A stretch of DNA of 64,000 nucleotides. Source: Macrotrachela quadricornifera (Eukaryota; Rotifera; Eurotatoria; Philodinida; Philodinidae). How positions within the stretch are numbered: position 1 is the stretch's first letter; every line of letters starts with the position of its first letter. Where the stretch lies: NCBI GenBank assembly GCA_022393335.1, contig JAJEKB010020101.1, forward strand, positions 114,340 to 178,339, read 5' to 3'. Below, piece by piece: positions 42,743-54,900 of this stretch. The notes beneath the pieces were generated by a model. It was not told where the DNA came from and made no database searches. It worked only from the letters and a program-made list of their open reading frames with translations. The position numbers and the translations under genes were made by a program.

Positions 42743-43735
42743 TCACGCAATTTTTTTATTATGATCTGAGATATGCCATTCCTCTCGCAAAGCTGGAACT
42801 GTTGTTCCATCTGATTCAGCTATCAAAGTTGTTGCTGTTTCTGTCAATGGGTGTAAAGAATCATTTGAATTATCAGCTGTCCTATTAGCAACTTCGGAAA
42901 TATAAATATTCCATATGGCTCCAGCCAGACTGCCAACAAATGGTCGATAGTTCAACGGTATAAAACGAAAGTTAATAAATGAAACAAATGGCCAGTAACA
43001 TGTCCCAGCTAGAAAAGTTTTTGGCATATCAGTTTTAACTTTTGTTTTTGCTTCATGAAGAGTTTGACCTTTCAGAAGACTAACAGATGTAAAGACGAGA
43101 CTTATACCAATAGGTGCAGTTAATAAGTTGGTTAACATTTTTTTTGCAATTTGAACACCCCGTTTACCTATTGAAGATATAAAACGACAAAGGAGAAATA
43201 AATGCTTCAAATTGAAGAAAAAGAATTCAATCAGTTTTTTACAATTTATCAAACCTGACAATCTACTTTTTATACAGGCAAAAAGAGAATGAATTTAAGT
43301 GAGCTAAGAGTTCAGGTCATTAAAGTTTGCTGTCTACTTATATTCTTAGTCTATACTAACCTGGAAATAGTCTTTCAACTGTTCTTGCAAGTGTAAAGTT
43401 CCAGGGTGTTGATACTAAGGCAGCTGAAGTACACATGATCAAAGAACGTTGCTTATCCCACCAAGGTAGTAAAGAAGAAGATGATGATGTTTGATTAGTA
43501 TCCCCATCTATCTTCTTTTTATGTCTTTCTAAATATTGACATATAAAATCGCCTGTTGTTACACTTGTGCCGATTGCTAATGTTGAGAATAAATACGGTT
43601 TAATCAAACTACGCCATCCTATTCGAAAAAATAATATTACAATGTTGTTATCACATGTTAGAACCATCAGTACGTAAAGATACCTTGTTGAGTTTGAATT
43701 GCAGCTTTCGTAACGTTGGAAACAGCGATAGCCAT
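42743..43735 (-). CDS. Mpv17/PMP22-family membrane protein
   Basis: Three exons on the minus strand: 43735-43684, 43618-43361 and 43167-42743, with 65-bp and 193-bp GT-AG introns, both phase 1. The joined length is exactly 245 codons (244 residues). The start ATG gives MAIAVSNVTKAA. Family features: GWRSLIKPYLF, TTGDFICQYLE, the middle PWNFTLARTVERLFPG, and the C-terminal signature APIGISLVF ... CYWPFVSFINFRFIPLNYRP ... GAIWNIYIS. Four membrane helices are expected. Mpv17-type proteins sit in the inner mitochondrial or peroxisomal membrane; the GWRS start and Trp-Pro motif are closest to Mpv17-like 2 in my judgement. About 45 extra C-terminal residues are polar. All motifs are intact, making this one of the most ordinary host genes in the window. 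Confidence 0.88.
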
Positions 43736-44659
43736 TCTAAAAATCGTTTCTATTAGAGATGTACAAGATACAAATAAAACATGTGAGAAGAAAAATAAAG
43801 GGCATAATGGACAAAAAAACTACACAGAAAACGCAAACATGCGCTTGTAATGATGGCAATGCTCTATACCGAATATTTTTTTCTGTTCTGTTCTTTTTTT
43901 TCTCAAGAATGTCGCAGTTATATCTAACATGTAAAAGGACAGAACAGAAAAAATAAGAGAAGAACGCAAACGTGGGATTGTAATGGCAATAATATTCTGC
44001 ATTGAATGCTTTTTTTTCGTTCTGTTCTGTTTGTCTTTGTTTTCAACAATAATGTAATTATGTGCAAAACCAAAAAGACACGTGGCGACTACATCGTCAG
44101 TCATTTCATTGCATCATCTTCTAAGGTAAAGTAGCGGTGATTTAGAATAAATTAAGAAAAAACTTGGTAAAGAAAAGAATAGTAACTAGAATTTTCGATC
44201 TTTCGACGTCTGAATCATGACCCCAGCATGTTTTCACTACATCATACCATTATATTTAAGATATGCGCAATACAAATGGGATATCTGTAACTGAATGAAG
44301 AGGTTCGATTGACTTGAAGGAGAGTTATATATAGTACATAGCTAGAGTTTTTTTCTGCGCATTTTGAATGTTCCTATAACTGTCCATTCATTGATGCAGT
44401 CATTTTAAAACATTGCTTTGTTTTATTGTCTTGAAAATGAATGGAATAATCAAATGTTCTAATTTTAAATATATCAGCTTAGTGGAATTTAATGGGTGGC
44501 GCAGAATAAATTATACCGTTTGTATGTCTAATATTTCTCCTCTGTTTTTCAATCAAACAAAATAAGTTTTTTTTCTATTAAAAACAAGGGCTCTAAATTC
44601 TGCACAAAACAACATATTTTATTAAATGAATATAATTTGTTCCATTTATTGTTCAAATC
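43736..44659. other. intergenic; contains a tandem duplication
   Basis: Upstream region of the Mpv17-like gene. Apart from the repeat at about 43815-44050, no gene or transposon end was recognised. Confidence 0.4.
43815..44050 (+). repeat. imperfect ~120-bp tandem duplication
   Basis: Two copies share CAGAAAA, GAACGCAAAC, TTGTAATG and GGCAATA, the T-run followed by GTTCTGTTCT, and a following AATGT block. The first is about 43815-43930, the second about 43932-44050. They lie about 80 bp upstream of the Mpv17-like start and are diverged by substitutions and small indels. Confidence 0.55.
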
Positions 44660-45136
44660 TCTTCAACTAACGTTACTTTCGTTGTACGAGCTCGTTCCGT
44701 AAACTGTAATCCAAGGGGCAGAAGTTGGGTGAATTGGATGGTCAACACTTGTTGGAGATAAAATCAGGAACATGTTGAGCATACGATTCTTGAGTCAAAC
44801 GGTGTTTGCCAGACCTAGTGCCCATCCCGTTGAAAAGTCCAATTGCTTTCTAAAAGACTTTGTTGATGTAAATCTTTGCATTCATCGTTTCATCTTCCAA
44901 AGCTACTGGTGTTGTTAGCCTTCAGCACATACACCTAACCACACCATTGTTTTTTGTGAATATTTAGTTTTCTGATGAAAAGAACCTTTTCTATTAGCTT
45001 CTTCTCTGTTGGAAACCCACACTCGATCATTGTAAGGATTATATATTTCGTCAAAGCCAAAAAAACTTTTCACCTGTGCAAAGTCATATTTTGGTGTGAT
45101 CTTTGTTGTGGTTTTCTCGACTGTAGAGAGGGTCAC
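44660..45136 (-). pseudogene. Tc1/mariner-type transposase remnant
   Basis: Minus strand. An open piece contains FFGFDEIYNPYNDRVWVSNR, EEANRKG and QKTMVWLGVCAEG, the central catalytic part of an IS630-Tc1-type transposase. After stops, a C-terminal piece reads PSNSPNFCPLDYSLRNELVQ, which carries the last acidic motif (usually WPPNSPDLNPLDY). The Trp just before it reads as TGA. It differs from the two mariner remnants at 16-18 kb, so at least two lineages are present. No TIRs were found. Confidence 0.7.
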
Positions 45137-45959
45137 ATGAAAAAAAAAGTAGTTTGTTTATTCGTTTGTGGAATCGTGTCAGGGTCAAAAAAACATCGTA
45201 TGACACCATTTAGCTTTTCAATCTGCCTTACTATGAAGGTATCCAGAGATGTGCAAATGCAATATAAGGGGAGAGGGCTCATAGATCGTCAACTACCTTT
45301 TCGTTACCTGTAGAGGTGGGAGGTTATACGAGAAAGTCTAAATCCGTATGGTTGTTTGTGCTTCGGTCAAAAGTTAATTTTTTTTGCAGTTCATTCCGTC
45401 GCCTGTAGTACTAAGGGTTAGATGAAAAAACAGTTTGTGGCTTTGTGTCAGGGTGAAAGACGAAAAAAACATATCCTACGCGAAACTCCCTAATAAACCT
45501 AAAGATCACGATAACTCACCAGTAATGTTCGTCGCTGGGATTTGCGTAACTCTTGACTGAATGTAATTTACTCCTTATCTATCATTAGCCATCCAATTCG
45601 ATATTGACAACTCTCACTGAACAAACACACGCATTCAAAAAAACTATACATTATTGAAAGGGTTGGTCTCTTTACAAGAAGGTCATTTAAAACATAATGT
45701 ATGTTTTTTTATATGCATGTGTTTATTCAGCGATAGTTCTGAATATAGAATTCAATGAGAAGCAGTGGCTAATGAGCAGATTGTGTTCAGTCGAGGGTTA
45801 AACAAGTCACATCGATGAGCGTTACATGTTATTTATCACCCAATAAACAAACTGAATGTTCCTATTTGTTTTGAAGATTAATTAGCTTAGATTGTTTTAT
45901 CATTTTGTATGGTTTACAGCGCAGAACTTCACGAAATATTCATTTCTTTAGCTAATTTT
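45137..45959. other. no recognisable gene
   Basis: Contains two loosely similar blocks (about 45125-45210 and 45395-45480), each with AGGGT, ATGAAAAAA, GTTTGT and GTGTCAGGGT, that is, an old tandem duplication. Nothing else is recognised. Confidence 0.4.
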
Positions 45960-47069
45960 CAGGCCTGTCAAATATTAATTTACAAAACCAGGAATAGATC
46001 AGGAGAAAATCCAGAAGATTTTCGTCGAAATCAGGAAGCTGTTGGGTTGTCTTTTTTCTAGAGAAACTGAAATTTTCATTTGTGCAGATAATTCATATCT
46101 TCTGCTGATAGAATAATGGGCAATTCTTTTTGCAATATTATATATATTACGGCTGCCATGGTTAAGTGGTTACACTGCTTGGCATGTATCTACAAGATAC
46201 TGTGTTCAAACCTCAGTAACATCATCCATGGAATGACTCTGGACAAGTCATTAACGGCTAAGCTGTCTCAAATGATTCATTTTACATGAGTCATTCGTGC
46301 TGACTATATCTTTAGTCAGTATGTTGGACGAAAGAGGGTACAAATTCCGCCGTCTCTAAAAAGAAAAGACGATAGAACTCGGGTGCATGTGGAAAACTAG
46401 TGATAATAACCGCGGCCAGCCTCAACGGACGATAAGTCTATGGGACGTTGTTATTATTATTATTATATATATTATATGAGAAAAAATAAAGATGATCATG
46501 AGATTTATAGTACTATTCATTTCGCAATCATTCACAAAATACACAAATGAAAGCAGTTTCTACGTAGAGATTGAACCACAATATCAGTACATAAAAACTA
46601 TAAAGTATCATTCATACTGTTCGTAGTATTTTAGTAATATGACTATATTTTTCTGGTGATCTTTTTATCTAAAAAAAACTCCTTTTTTAATTCTGTATCT
46701 ATAAGATCATGGTTCATGCTACTTCGATTATTATTCTACAGAAAATTTTATATGATTGCTATTGATTCAAAAGAGCGTATAAGGCTTTTATAGAGAAAAC
46801 GAACTGAACCAGTTTTCTAAAATTAGGAAGATTGTCACTAATTCTTAGATTAAAATTTATCTGTAAGAGTTAATTGATAACTTTAGTTTTATAAATATCA
46901 ACAAAATTAATATATTTTCTTGCTAGTTGCTGCGTTCATAAAACAGTCTGATGCTTGTGCTCTTTTCTTCATTTTTTTTTCTTTTTCTAATCTTATTTTG
47001 GTGATTCGAATTGGTCCTAGAAGTCAAGACGAAAAGAAAATTTAGAAACCAGGAGGTTTGGCAGGCCTG
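45960..47069. mobile_element. non-autonomous element A with CAGGCCTGyCAAA ends
   Basis: The left end CAGGCCTGTCAAAT (45960) is matched by the complement of the right end, CAGGCCTGCCAAA (ending 47069); both continue into CTCCTGG/CCAGGA motifs. The interior resembles element B at 49577-51963 (for example ATTTATAGTACTATTCATTTC against ATTTATTGTACTATTCATTTC). The ends CAGGS-TGCCAA are hAT-like, but an 8-bp target duplication could not be found. A SINE is nested inside. Confidence 0.6.
46150..46461 (+). mobile_element. tRNA-derived SINE
   Basis: It starts CGGCTGCCATGG. An RNA polymerase III A box, TGGTTAAGTGG (46159-46169), and B box, GTTCAAACC (46204-46212), are about 35 bp apart, as in a tRNA. 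A non-tRNA body of about 230 bp follows, ending in (TTA)n. A 13-bp direct repeat ATTATATATATTA flanks it (46137-46149 and 46462-46474). Element B has the uninterrupted counterpart of the insertion site near 49800-49815, which supports the boundaries. Confidence 0.78.
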
Positions 47070-47142
47070 ATTGTGTAACTTTATTTTATTTATAAAAAGA
47101 ATAGTTTGTGTTCAATTTACAGAATTATCTTATTATTGTTGA

Positions 47143-49428
47143 TTAATTATTTTGTTGATATTGTCGAAATAAAAATTGTGGATAACCCATTGGATTATGA
47201 TTTCTATATTCTCGAGATAATTCTTCAATAAAATTTTCTTCAATTAAATTCGAACTTGATTGTTCAAGACAAACTGTTTCGAAATATAAATCATTACCAA
47301 TTTGTAATTTATCGTTTAATTGAATAAATTTTAAACGTAAACCAGTTGATTCTTGTGTTATTCCCCCTGGTAATCCCATGTAACTAAAAAACCAAACACA
47401 TTTCATTTAAATGGTTATTTTCAAAATTTTCATCATTTAAATGGTTATTTTCAAAATTTTCACCGTTTAAATGGTGATTTTTAAAATTTTCATCAATTTC
47501 ATTTGATGACTTTGATTATTTCGGAAAATCAAAATCANNNNNNNNNNNNNNNNNNNNNNNNNNNNNNNNNNNNNNNNNNNNNNNNNNNNNNNNNNNNNNN
47601 NNNNNNNNNNNNNNNNNNNNNNNNNNNNNNNNNNNNNNNNNNNNNNNNNNNNNNNNNNNNNNNNNNNNNNNNNNNNNNNNNNNNNNNNNNNNNNNNNNNN
47701 NNNNNNNNNNNNNNNNNNNNNNNNNNNNNNNNNNNNNNNNNNNNNNNNNNNNNNNNNNNNNNNNNNNNNNNNNNNNNNNNNNNNNNNNNNNNNNNNNNNN
47801 NNNNNNNNNNNNNNNNNNNNNNNNNNNNNNNNNNNNNNNNNNNNNNNNNNNNNNNNNNNNNNNNNNNNNNNNNNNNNNNNNNNNNNNNNNNNNNNNNNNN
47901 NNNNNNNNNNNNNNNNNNNNNNNNNNNNNNNNNNNNNACACCACAATGTATTTCAGTCGTATTATAATTGAAGTTCTCGTTTCAAATGATGTGTGAAAGA
48001 GACATATGTAGGCAGATAGGTAGAAAGATAGATCCGTAAATCGAGATATTAATTGGCAGATAAATAGATACATACGTAGATGGATGGATACATAAGTAGA
48101 TTGAGAAATAAATAAATAGATAGATAGATAGATATAAATAGGTGTGTAGTTGGATTGTTAGATACATAGGTAGAAACATACATGGATAGGTAGGTAAATA
48201 GACAGACAAATAGGTGGACAGATAGATGAATGTATCTGTGTATCTATCTACCTATTCATTTATCTATTTATCTACAGATGAATAGACAAATAAATAAGTA
48301 GATAAATACATGGATAGAGAGATTAGCTAAATAGATAGATGATTAGACAATTAGGTACTTCAATAGATGAGTAAGAGCGTAAGTAGATAGATAGTTAGAT
48401 AGATAGATTGGTAAGCACCCAGGGATAGTATATACCCATGTAACCAGAAAATCGGAAAAATGATATTTTCTATAATGAAACCGTCGTAAAAATCGATGTT
48501 TTTCATTTTCATCGATTAAAGTGAGAATTTTCATCAGTTGCATTTGATGATTTTGATTAAAAATCAATGTCACTTGATGACTTTGATTAAAAATCAAAAT
48601 CATCAAATGCAACTGGTGAACGTTTTCATTCTAATCGATGAAAATGAAAAGCATCGATTTTTATGTTGGTTTTACCATAAAAATGTAACTTTTTTCGTGT
48701 TTTTCACATGAAATCATCATTTTTTGCCATATTTGGAATACATAAGATATGTCACTGATAAATGCCATATACTGCGTGATTTTGATGATATTTTAATGAT
48801 TTTCATGAAATGATTTTTATGATATTTTCATGATATTCATTGCATGACTTTCATGTAAAAGTCATCATTTTCATGAGTGTAAATTGTAAAAACATCGCAT
48901 GCCGTTTAAAAAACCTCAAAGATTATGTCGCTTTCATCATCTGAAATCGCATTTTTTTGATGTTGGTCATCATTTTTCTTTAAAAAAAATTCATAAAAAT
49001 GATGTAAATTACATCATGTCTTGCCATGTTTTGATTACATGGGATTCGTTTTGTTCTCGAACTTTATCAACATAACATAAAATAATTGGTTTTGATGATG
49101 ATAAACATTCAATCAGTTTTTTTTCATTATTTTGTTCTAATATATTTAGTATTGTACCTAAATCATCAATATTGAAATTTTCACGGGAACGAATTTTTTT
49201 GACCCAATGTTCTTGTCCACTTGAATGACGATTTTTACGTATTCTAAGTTCAAGATGCTTCGTTTTTCGTAATTTAAGACCATGTTCAATATGAAAATTA
49301 TCATTAGAATTATTTGTTATACAAGGTAAAATAAAATAAATATCTGTACGAGTTTTTAAATCAGTTCTTCTTTTCCATTTTCTATTAAATTCATTTTCAT
49401 CACTTAGTTTAAAAACACGATATTCCAT
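47143..49428 (-). CDS. unidentified two-exon gene (possible CYTH-like protein)
   Basis: Minus strand. Exon 1 is 49428-49013 (ATG, 138 codons plus two bases), then a GTAATT donor. Exon 2 is 47383-47143, after a GTTTTTTAG acceptor. Phase 2 agrees on both sides and the product is 218 residues. The intron (47384-49012) contains the 400-N gap and several repeats. The protein starts MEYRVFKLS, alternates charged strand-like motifs (RTDIYFILP, LELRIRKNR, GQEHWVKKIR, ILCYVDKVREQN, DLYFETVCLE) and ends near MGYPQFLFRQ. That pattern is reminiscent of the CYTH triphosphate-tunnel fold, but this is a weak impression; I do not firmly recognise the family. All visible parts are open. Confidence 0.6.
47404..47493 (+). 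repeat. three 30-bp tandem repeats
   Basis: The unit TTTAAATGGTTATTTTCAAA followed by ATTTTCATCA occurs three times with one to three changes. It lies within the intron of the two-exon gene, right beside the 400-N gap. Confidence 0.8.
47538..47937. other. assembly gap (400 N)
   Basis: The sequence before the gap (CATTTGATGACTTTGATTA) resembles the hairpin element at 48.5 kb, and GATA-type repeats follow shortly after it, so repeats probably caused the gap. Its true length is unknown. Confidence 0.95.
47995..48420 (+). repeat. degenerate (TAGA)n microsatellite
   Basis: About 420 bp dominated by TAGA/TAGG/GATA tetranucleotides, with a short inverted stretch (TATCTATCTACCTATTCATT) near 48240. 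Intronic. Confidence 0.88.
48462..48682. repeat. hairpin element in intron
   Basis: The left arm (about 48485-48560) and right arm (about 48590-48665) are reverse complements: AAAAATCGATG, TTTCATTTTCATCGATTA, TGCATTTGATGATTTTGATT and their complements. Inner ATGACTTTGATTAAAAATCA motifs are repeated. It is a MITE-like foldback, related to the sequence flanking the 400-N gap. Confidence 0.75.
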
Positions 49429-49576
49429 TGAAGACTAAAATTAAGAAAAGTATCTGTCGTTTTTTTTTGTTTTATTTATTTTAATCAAAACAATCTACAA
49501 GTGTATTGTGCTTTAAACAATTATTATTTTCTTTTTATAAGATTATAACTGATTAATAAAAAACGCGCGTACATAT

Positions 49577-51963
49577 CAGGGCTGCCAAATTCAAATAAAA
49601 AAAACCCAGCAGTTTTTTTTGCGAAAAACTAGGAATTTACGAGAAGACTTTTACTGAAAAATCAGGGGAAAATCAGGAGATGTTTGTTGAAATCAGAAAA
49701 TGAATTAGTGGTCTTCTCTCAAAGAAAACTAAAGTTTTCGTTCATATAATCATCTGTTATGTTCTTCTACTGAGTTGCTGATGAAAAATTTCCTTTAAGT
49801 GATATATATTAGAAAAGAAGATAATTATGTGGAATTTATTGTACTATTCATTTCATAGTGATTCATCAAAATATACGGACAAAATAGAAAATGAGGTTTA
49901 ATTAAACATCAATACGTGACTAAATAAAGCGAGCATACATGAACAATAATTTATCAACTATACCGTTCATGTCACTTTTGTAACATGACCATAAATGGAG
50001 GGGTCACAAGGCCTGAGTATACCTGAGCCTACTGTAGATTGGATAAATGAAGATTTAGATAAGATCTATTGATAGACGATGAAATCACACGGCTTGAATA
50101 GACTAAAGACCAACCTAAGTTCAGATTCCATAGACTATAGTACGCTCTAGTAATCGTTTTCTACTACATCGAATTGATAGATTTGTGCAGTATATAAAAG
50201 TTTTTTTTACAAATGTCAAGATCTTTTGCTGCTATCGGTAATGAGCAGTAACATATATTGGAACAACATTAGAAACTGTTTTTTAAGAAAACTTTGAGTT
50301 TTGTGTGGCTAAATGTCTAAACTTGAGCCAGGCATGGTTTAAAGTGAGGCTCTTTCGTTAAAAGTGACGAAGCACTGCATAAAAAATCTGAACCATATCA
50401 GCTAGTAGTTGTCAAGGACTTATATCATTTTTAGCGACTAAGTTTACATACCCGATTATTAGTGTTATAAGAGCAACTTTTCTCAATTACTGTTCTTGTT
50501 TTTTGAAGAGAGTTTTTATCCTCGCCCGTATATTCTCTTTCTCAGTAAAAAATCTTATTTCTATTCTTGCACCGATGTTCTCGAAAAATTTTTCTCCTAT
50601 TCCGTAAGCGGAAGCATAAATAAGTCCATGAATTGGCAGCTTGTAAAGTTTTTTTTTCTGTCGGCAACGGTTGAAAATACTCAAATTTATTTTGCCTGTC
50701 ACCGGAAGTGAGTAAACTTATTAGACGAGTTTTTAATGTGTTCTTGTTTCCGAGAAACTGTTGCATAGAAAGAAGAGTAAACAATAGTAGAGAACACACT
50801 AGTGAAAAATATTCAACGTTTAATTTTTTTGTCCCATCGACAGCGGCGACTGAGCTTGTCGATTCACATTTCTAATTGTAAGACTGCAAGAATTTTAAGA
50901 CAATCGTGATACGACTTCAAATTGAAAATATAACTATGTTTGAAGCTATAGTAGACTAGTTAAGTAAAAATAAAAAGTTGCTACATACATTTATCTGAAT
51001 AAGTACGCAAATACAATAAAAAAATGCGGAAATATTGATATTTAATAAAGTTTTCGTTGTCATATGAAATGGAGCGAGAAAACGACGAGTATGGAAAAAT
51101 ATTCCCTCAGAATAAAATCTTTTCAACATAGTAAAAATATTTTTAATATAATGTCGTTTGTGTGAACACTGCTGCTCGAACATTATCTTGTTTTTCAGTA
51201 AAGCAGATAGAAAACAATGCTTGTAAGAGTTGAAAATCAATGAAAATAATCATTGACATGTTTTCTTAAGTGCCTGTTTTTTTTGGCATATAAGTTGCAA
51301 AAGCTTTTCTTATCTCTATCAGCATAATACATTACAAAATACGAGTTTGAAATGAGAAACACTAACTTTGTTTTATCAAGATAACATAAAACAAAAAATT
51401 GACTTACTCCATATTTTTAATTTTCTGATGCAAATCTTGTAAAAAATTCTGCCATCTATGAACATGGCTATATTTTTCTGAAGACTGAATTTGTTTCAAT
51501 AGGTCTCAATTATTTTAAGAACGATTATACAACTCGGTACCATTGAGATGATTATTCATTTTAGTTCGTAATTGTGGGACAATAAGATCGTACTTCAAAT
51601 CGTTTCTATTATCAACCTATAAAAATTCCACGTGGTTGAAGATCAATTCACAAATACCATCCTCGATTGATATAGAAAAAGTTAGTGGAACTAGTTTTTG
51701 TAATTACTGTATATTTTAGCCGTCAACAAGATAAGCTCCCAAATAAAGGCATACTATCAGGCATGACAAACATAAATGACGTGTTTTCTCATTGTTTATT
51801 GCATTTAGGAAATAGTATGATAGATCTCTTTTTCTTTGTCTTATTAATTCAAAATATCACTGCAATTAAACATGATAAGATCCTTTAAAAAAACTAGGAG
51901 AAACCAGGAGAAAATCATTAAAAAAGGAGTCTCCTGGCTAAATCAGGAGATTTGGCAGTCCTG
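49577..51963. mobile_element. element B with CAGGGCTGCCAAA ends
   Basis: The left end is CAGGGCTGCCAAAT at 49577. The complement of the right end is CAGGACTGCCAAATCTCCTG (ending 51963). It is 2.4 kb and shares internal sequence with element A but lacks the SINE. Open frames inside are short and unassigned (for example around 50490-50800 on both strands). It is probably a decayed DNA transposon, hAT-like by its terminal sequence only. Confidence 0.55.
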
Positions 51964-54900
51964 ATTATTTACTTATGGCCACTCGCTTCTTGTGACCTCG
52001 ACAGTACTTAACCTTCTCAATAGTGACACTTGTACGAACCTTCCGTGAACAGCCAGAAGCAGATGATACCGCGATAGAACCAATAGTGTAGATCATTCTT
52101 AACTACAATTTAATTGTAGACAATGAAACAGTCTCGGTTGAATCAAAATAAATTTTCACTGACCCACTACCATTTTCATATTTAGTTTTTACATCATTTT
52201 GTATATCTTCACTTTTAAAATTTTTTCGTATGAGGAAAAAATTACTTTTAATTTCATCTATGTACCGTTTTGTAAAGAATTTCAAGCGCCATCTTTTAGT
52301 TTGAAAATATGTCCTCGTCTAATAAATAATAGAAGAGTTATACTCAAAATCTGGTGAAGCTATATGAGGCAGTTAGTTCAAGCAGCGAAAGCATGCACTA
52401 TTTTTCATGATGTTGTGTAATCTTTTGCTCTGTTCTGTTGACATCCACCATAAAATACGATGCATAAAAAGATTTTTCGTTCTTTATTGACAACACAAAC
52501 GAAATTTTATTGTAAGTGTAGCACAACGTGAGCATATAGCAACGCTTAAGGTGTCGTTAATGCAAATTTCGAATAAAACATTGTTTTTATCTTTTTTTTA
52601 CATTATTTAAGAGAGCATGAGCTGTTGGACATGAAAAACTAGTTTTTAGCGTTTGCAAATACTTTGTTCAAGTCGAAAAATACGAAAAACTTTAAGGATG
52701 CCGTTTTATTTTTCAAAAAAACACATTCTTCTGAGCTTCTGAGAATGCTTATTTTCGAATTCAGCATTGAAAATAGTAAAAGATGAGCTCGAAATTGCGT
52801 AAACTCAAATTTTTTAGCAATAAATGTCAGATGATACTTTTAACTAATAAGGAAAATTAATCTCCCATCAATTCGTGATTTAGACTATAAGCATCATGTA
52901 ACTGTAAACTTCTTAACTAATTAGTACTCAACTAATTAACGTGAGTACTCGCCTTAATTAGTGCTATCTAGTTGTGTAGTCATTGTTCAATTGATAAATT
53001 ATGGATTAATACTTAGACAATGTATAATGTTGGCAAGCTATGTTCATATTTGGAGGGATACATCTGTGGTAAGCAAAAAAGCATGGATTTCGATTGATTG
53101 GTAAAATATCGATGTATAAGTAAGCTTGAAATTTTGAGTTTTACCATAGTTCTTCAAGCGGCTCTAGCCTCAGAAATTTTTTCGCTGTGACATCTGGTTT
53201 TTTTCTCGTGTACAATGAAGCAAAAAATTTTATTTCATAAAATTCATCATATCATTAGCCATAAAAGTATTAGATTTCTGCCTGTATTTCTCTATTTTCA
53301 TCATAAAAATTAAGCTTCCATGTAATAAGATTATGATATTCGGAATCAGTCATATACGTAATACTTGAAACTTGAATTCAAATATTCAACAATTTAACTT
53401 TGAAGGTGAATGCGCAAACTCAATAGAACGAGCTGGGGATGATAATACACCCCTTTGAAGACACAGGAGACGGAGGAAACTGCGTAGAGAAGAACGAAGA
53501 AAATAGTTCAATTGTTGAGTACCTGAATTCAACATTCAAGTTTGATACTACTGCTTTTAAAGTACATAGAACAAGCGAATATTAGTAAGGAACAACGAAT
53601 CCCACTATTATGATACTCTAAATTGTTACCTATTTTAAAAGGAAACATCGCTACAACTCATCAAACTAGTTTGATCTAAAACTTTTTCTTGGCCATCAAA
53701 AGTCGTGTGTAGGATTAGAATGACTTTTATTAGGTAAAAACATTGCGTAGTCACTCATATCCGTTGTGCTTGAACTGATCAATAACAAATCAATATCATG
53801 GACTAACGATTCTTTTATCTTACAGGCACAAAAATTTTAGCTAAATATCTAATATTGCGCCTCAATTTTTATTCGTAGTATCCTATTTTTTCTAAAAGTG
53901 TGTTAGCTAGATGAGATAGGTCGTTGCATTAAAAATCGGAGATAAGCTGTGAAAGCCGAGAAAAAAGCTGAAAAAGTGGAACAGCAGAAAAGAACGGCAA
54001 AAAAATCAGAAACTTTTTGCAAAAAGTGGAAGAGATGGCAACTCTGTTCACAGTGCAAAATTTAAGAAAACCTGAAATAAATGAAAATGATAAAAATGTG
54101 TACAGACCGACAAGATTCACCACGCTGATTCTGAATATGGTCATCTTACTGCGTAAATTGAGAAATATTCAGATCAAACAATCGTATGTTTTCGTATTGC
54201 ATTACTCAGTATTACGATCATGTATTTCCATGTTGTATACGGAGAAAAAACAGTCATTCACAGACTCGATAATCACCGACTTGAGTATGAATGCAATTTT
54301 AGCTACGTTACTGACAAATTAGTAAAAATGATTTCATTCTTCAAGAAATGAAAAGAAACAAAAAGATACGTTCATTTGTGGTTGATAGTATCATGAATAG
54401 GGTGAAATTGAATATTTGATTTTATCACTTACATGAAAGGATTAAACGGATTTATAAAAGACGACCTATAAGTACCACCCTTGACGTCGTTCGAAGCAAC
54501 ATGGTGAAAGCTTTTTATTCACAGTCTAGAGCCCGTTTAACAAGTTATTTAGGCTCAGTTTTTTATTATAAATTCAGAAAAAATAGCAAGTAAAATGTAA
54601 AGCGTATTTTGGAAACAATATATTAGTTGCAAAGAAACCATATCGTCTAAATTTTTCATATTTTTTACCTGAAAGAAGCATTCTCTAACGCTAAAAACTA
54701 ATTTTTCACGATCAGTGACTCACGCTCGATCAAATGATGTAAACAAAGATAAAAACAAAATTTTACTAGAAATTTGATTTACCTACATCTTATACATAAG
54801 CATGAAACAATAGGACAAGATTGATGTTTGGTTGATCAGTGACTAATAGTCCTTCTGAAAAAATAAAATAAAAACTGTGTCTTGAGCTTACAAACCGTTT

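Noticed and set aside
43820..44104. 94-codon minus-strand frame upstream of the Mpv17-like gene
   Set aside because: It covers an imperfect tandem duplication and repeats the same low-complexity peptide. It is probably non-coding.
46150..46225. A functional tRNA gene
   Set aside because: A and B boxes are present, but the acceptor stem does not pair convincingly and the unit continues into a SINE body with a TTA tail and flanking duplication.
47467..48073. Open frames across the 400-N gap
   Set aside because: They are produced by unknown bases and have no coding content outside the gap.
48000..48420. CRISPR-like or coding array
   Set aside because: It is a degenerate TAGA microsatellite without distinct spacers or a conserved longer repeat.
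52103..52285. 60-codon minus-strand frame as a gene exon
   Set aside because: It is open but unassignable, with no clear splice partners, so no function or gene model can be supported.
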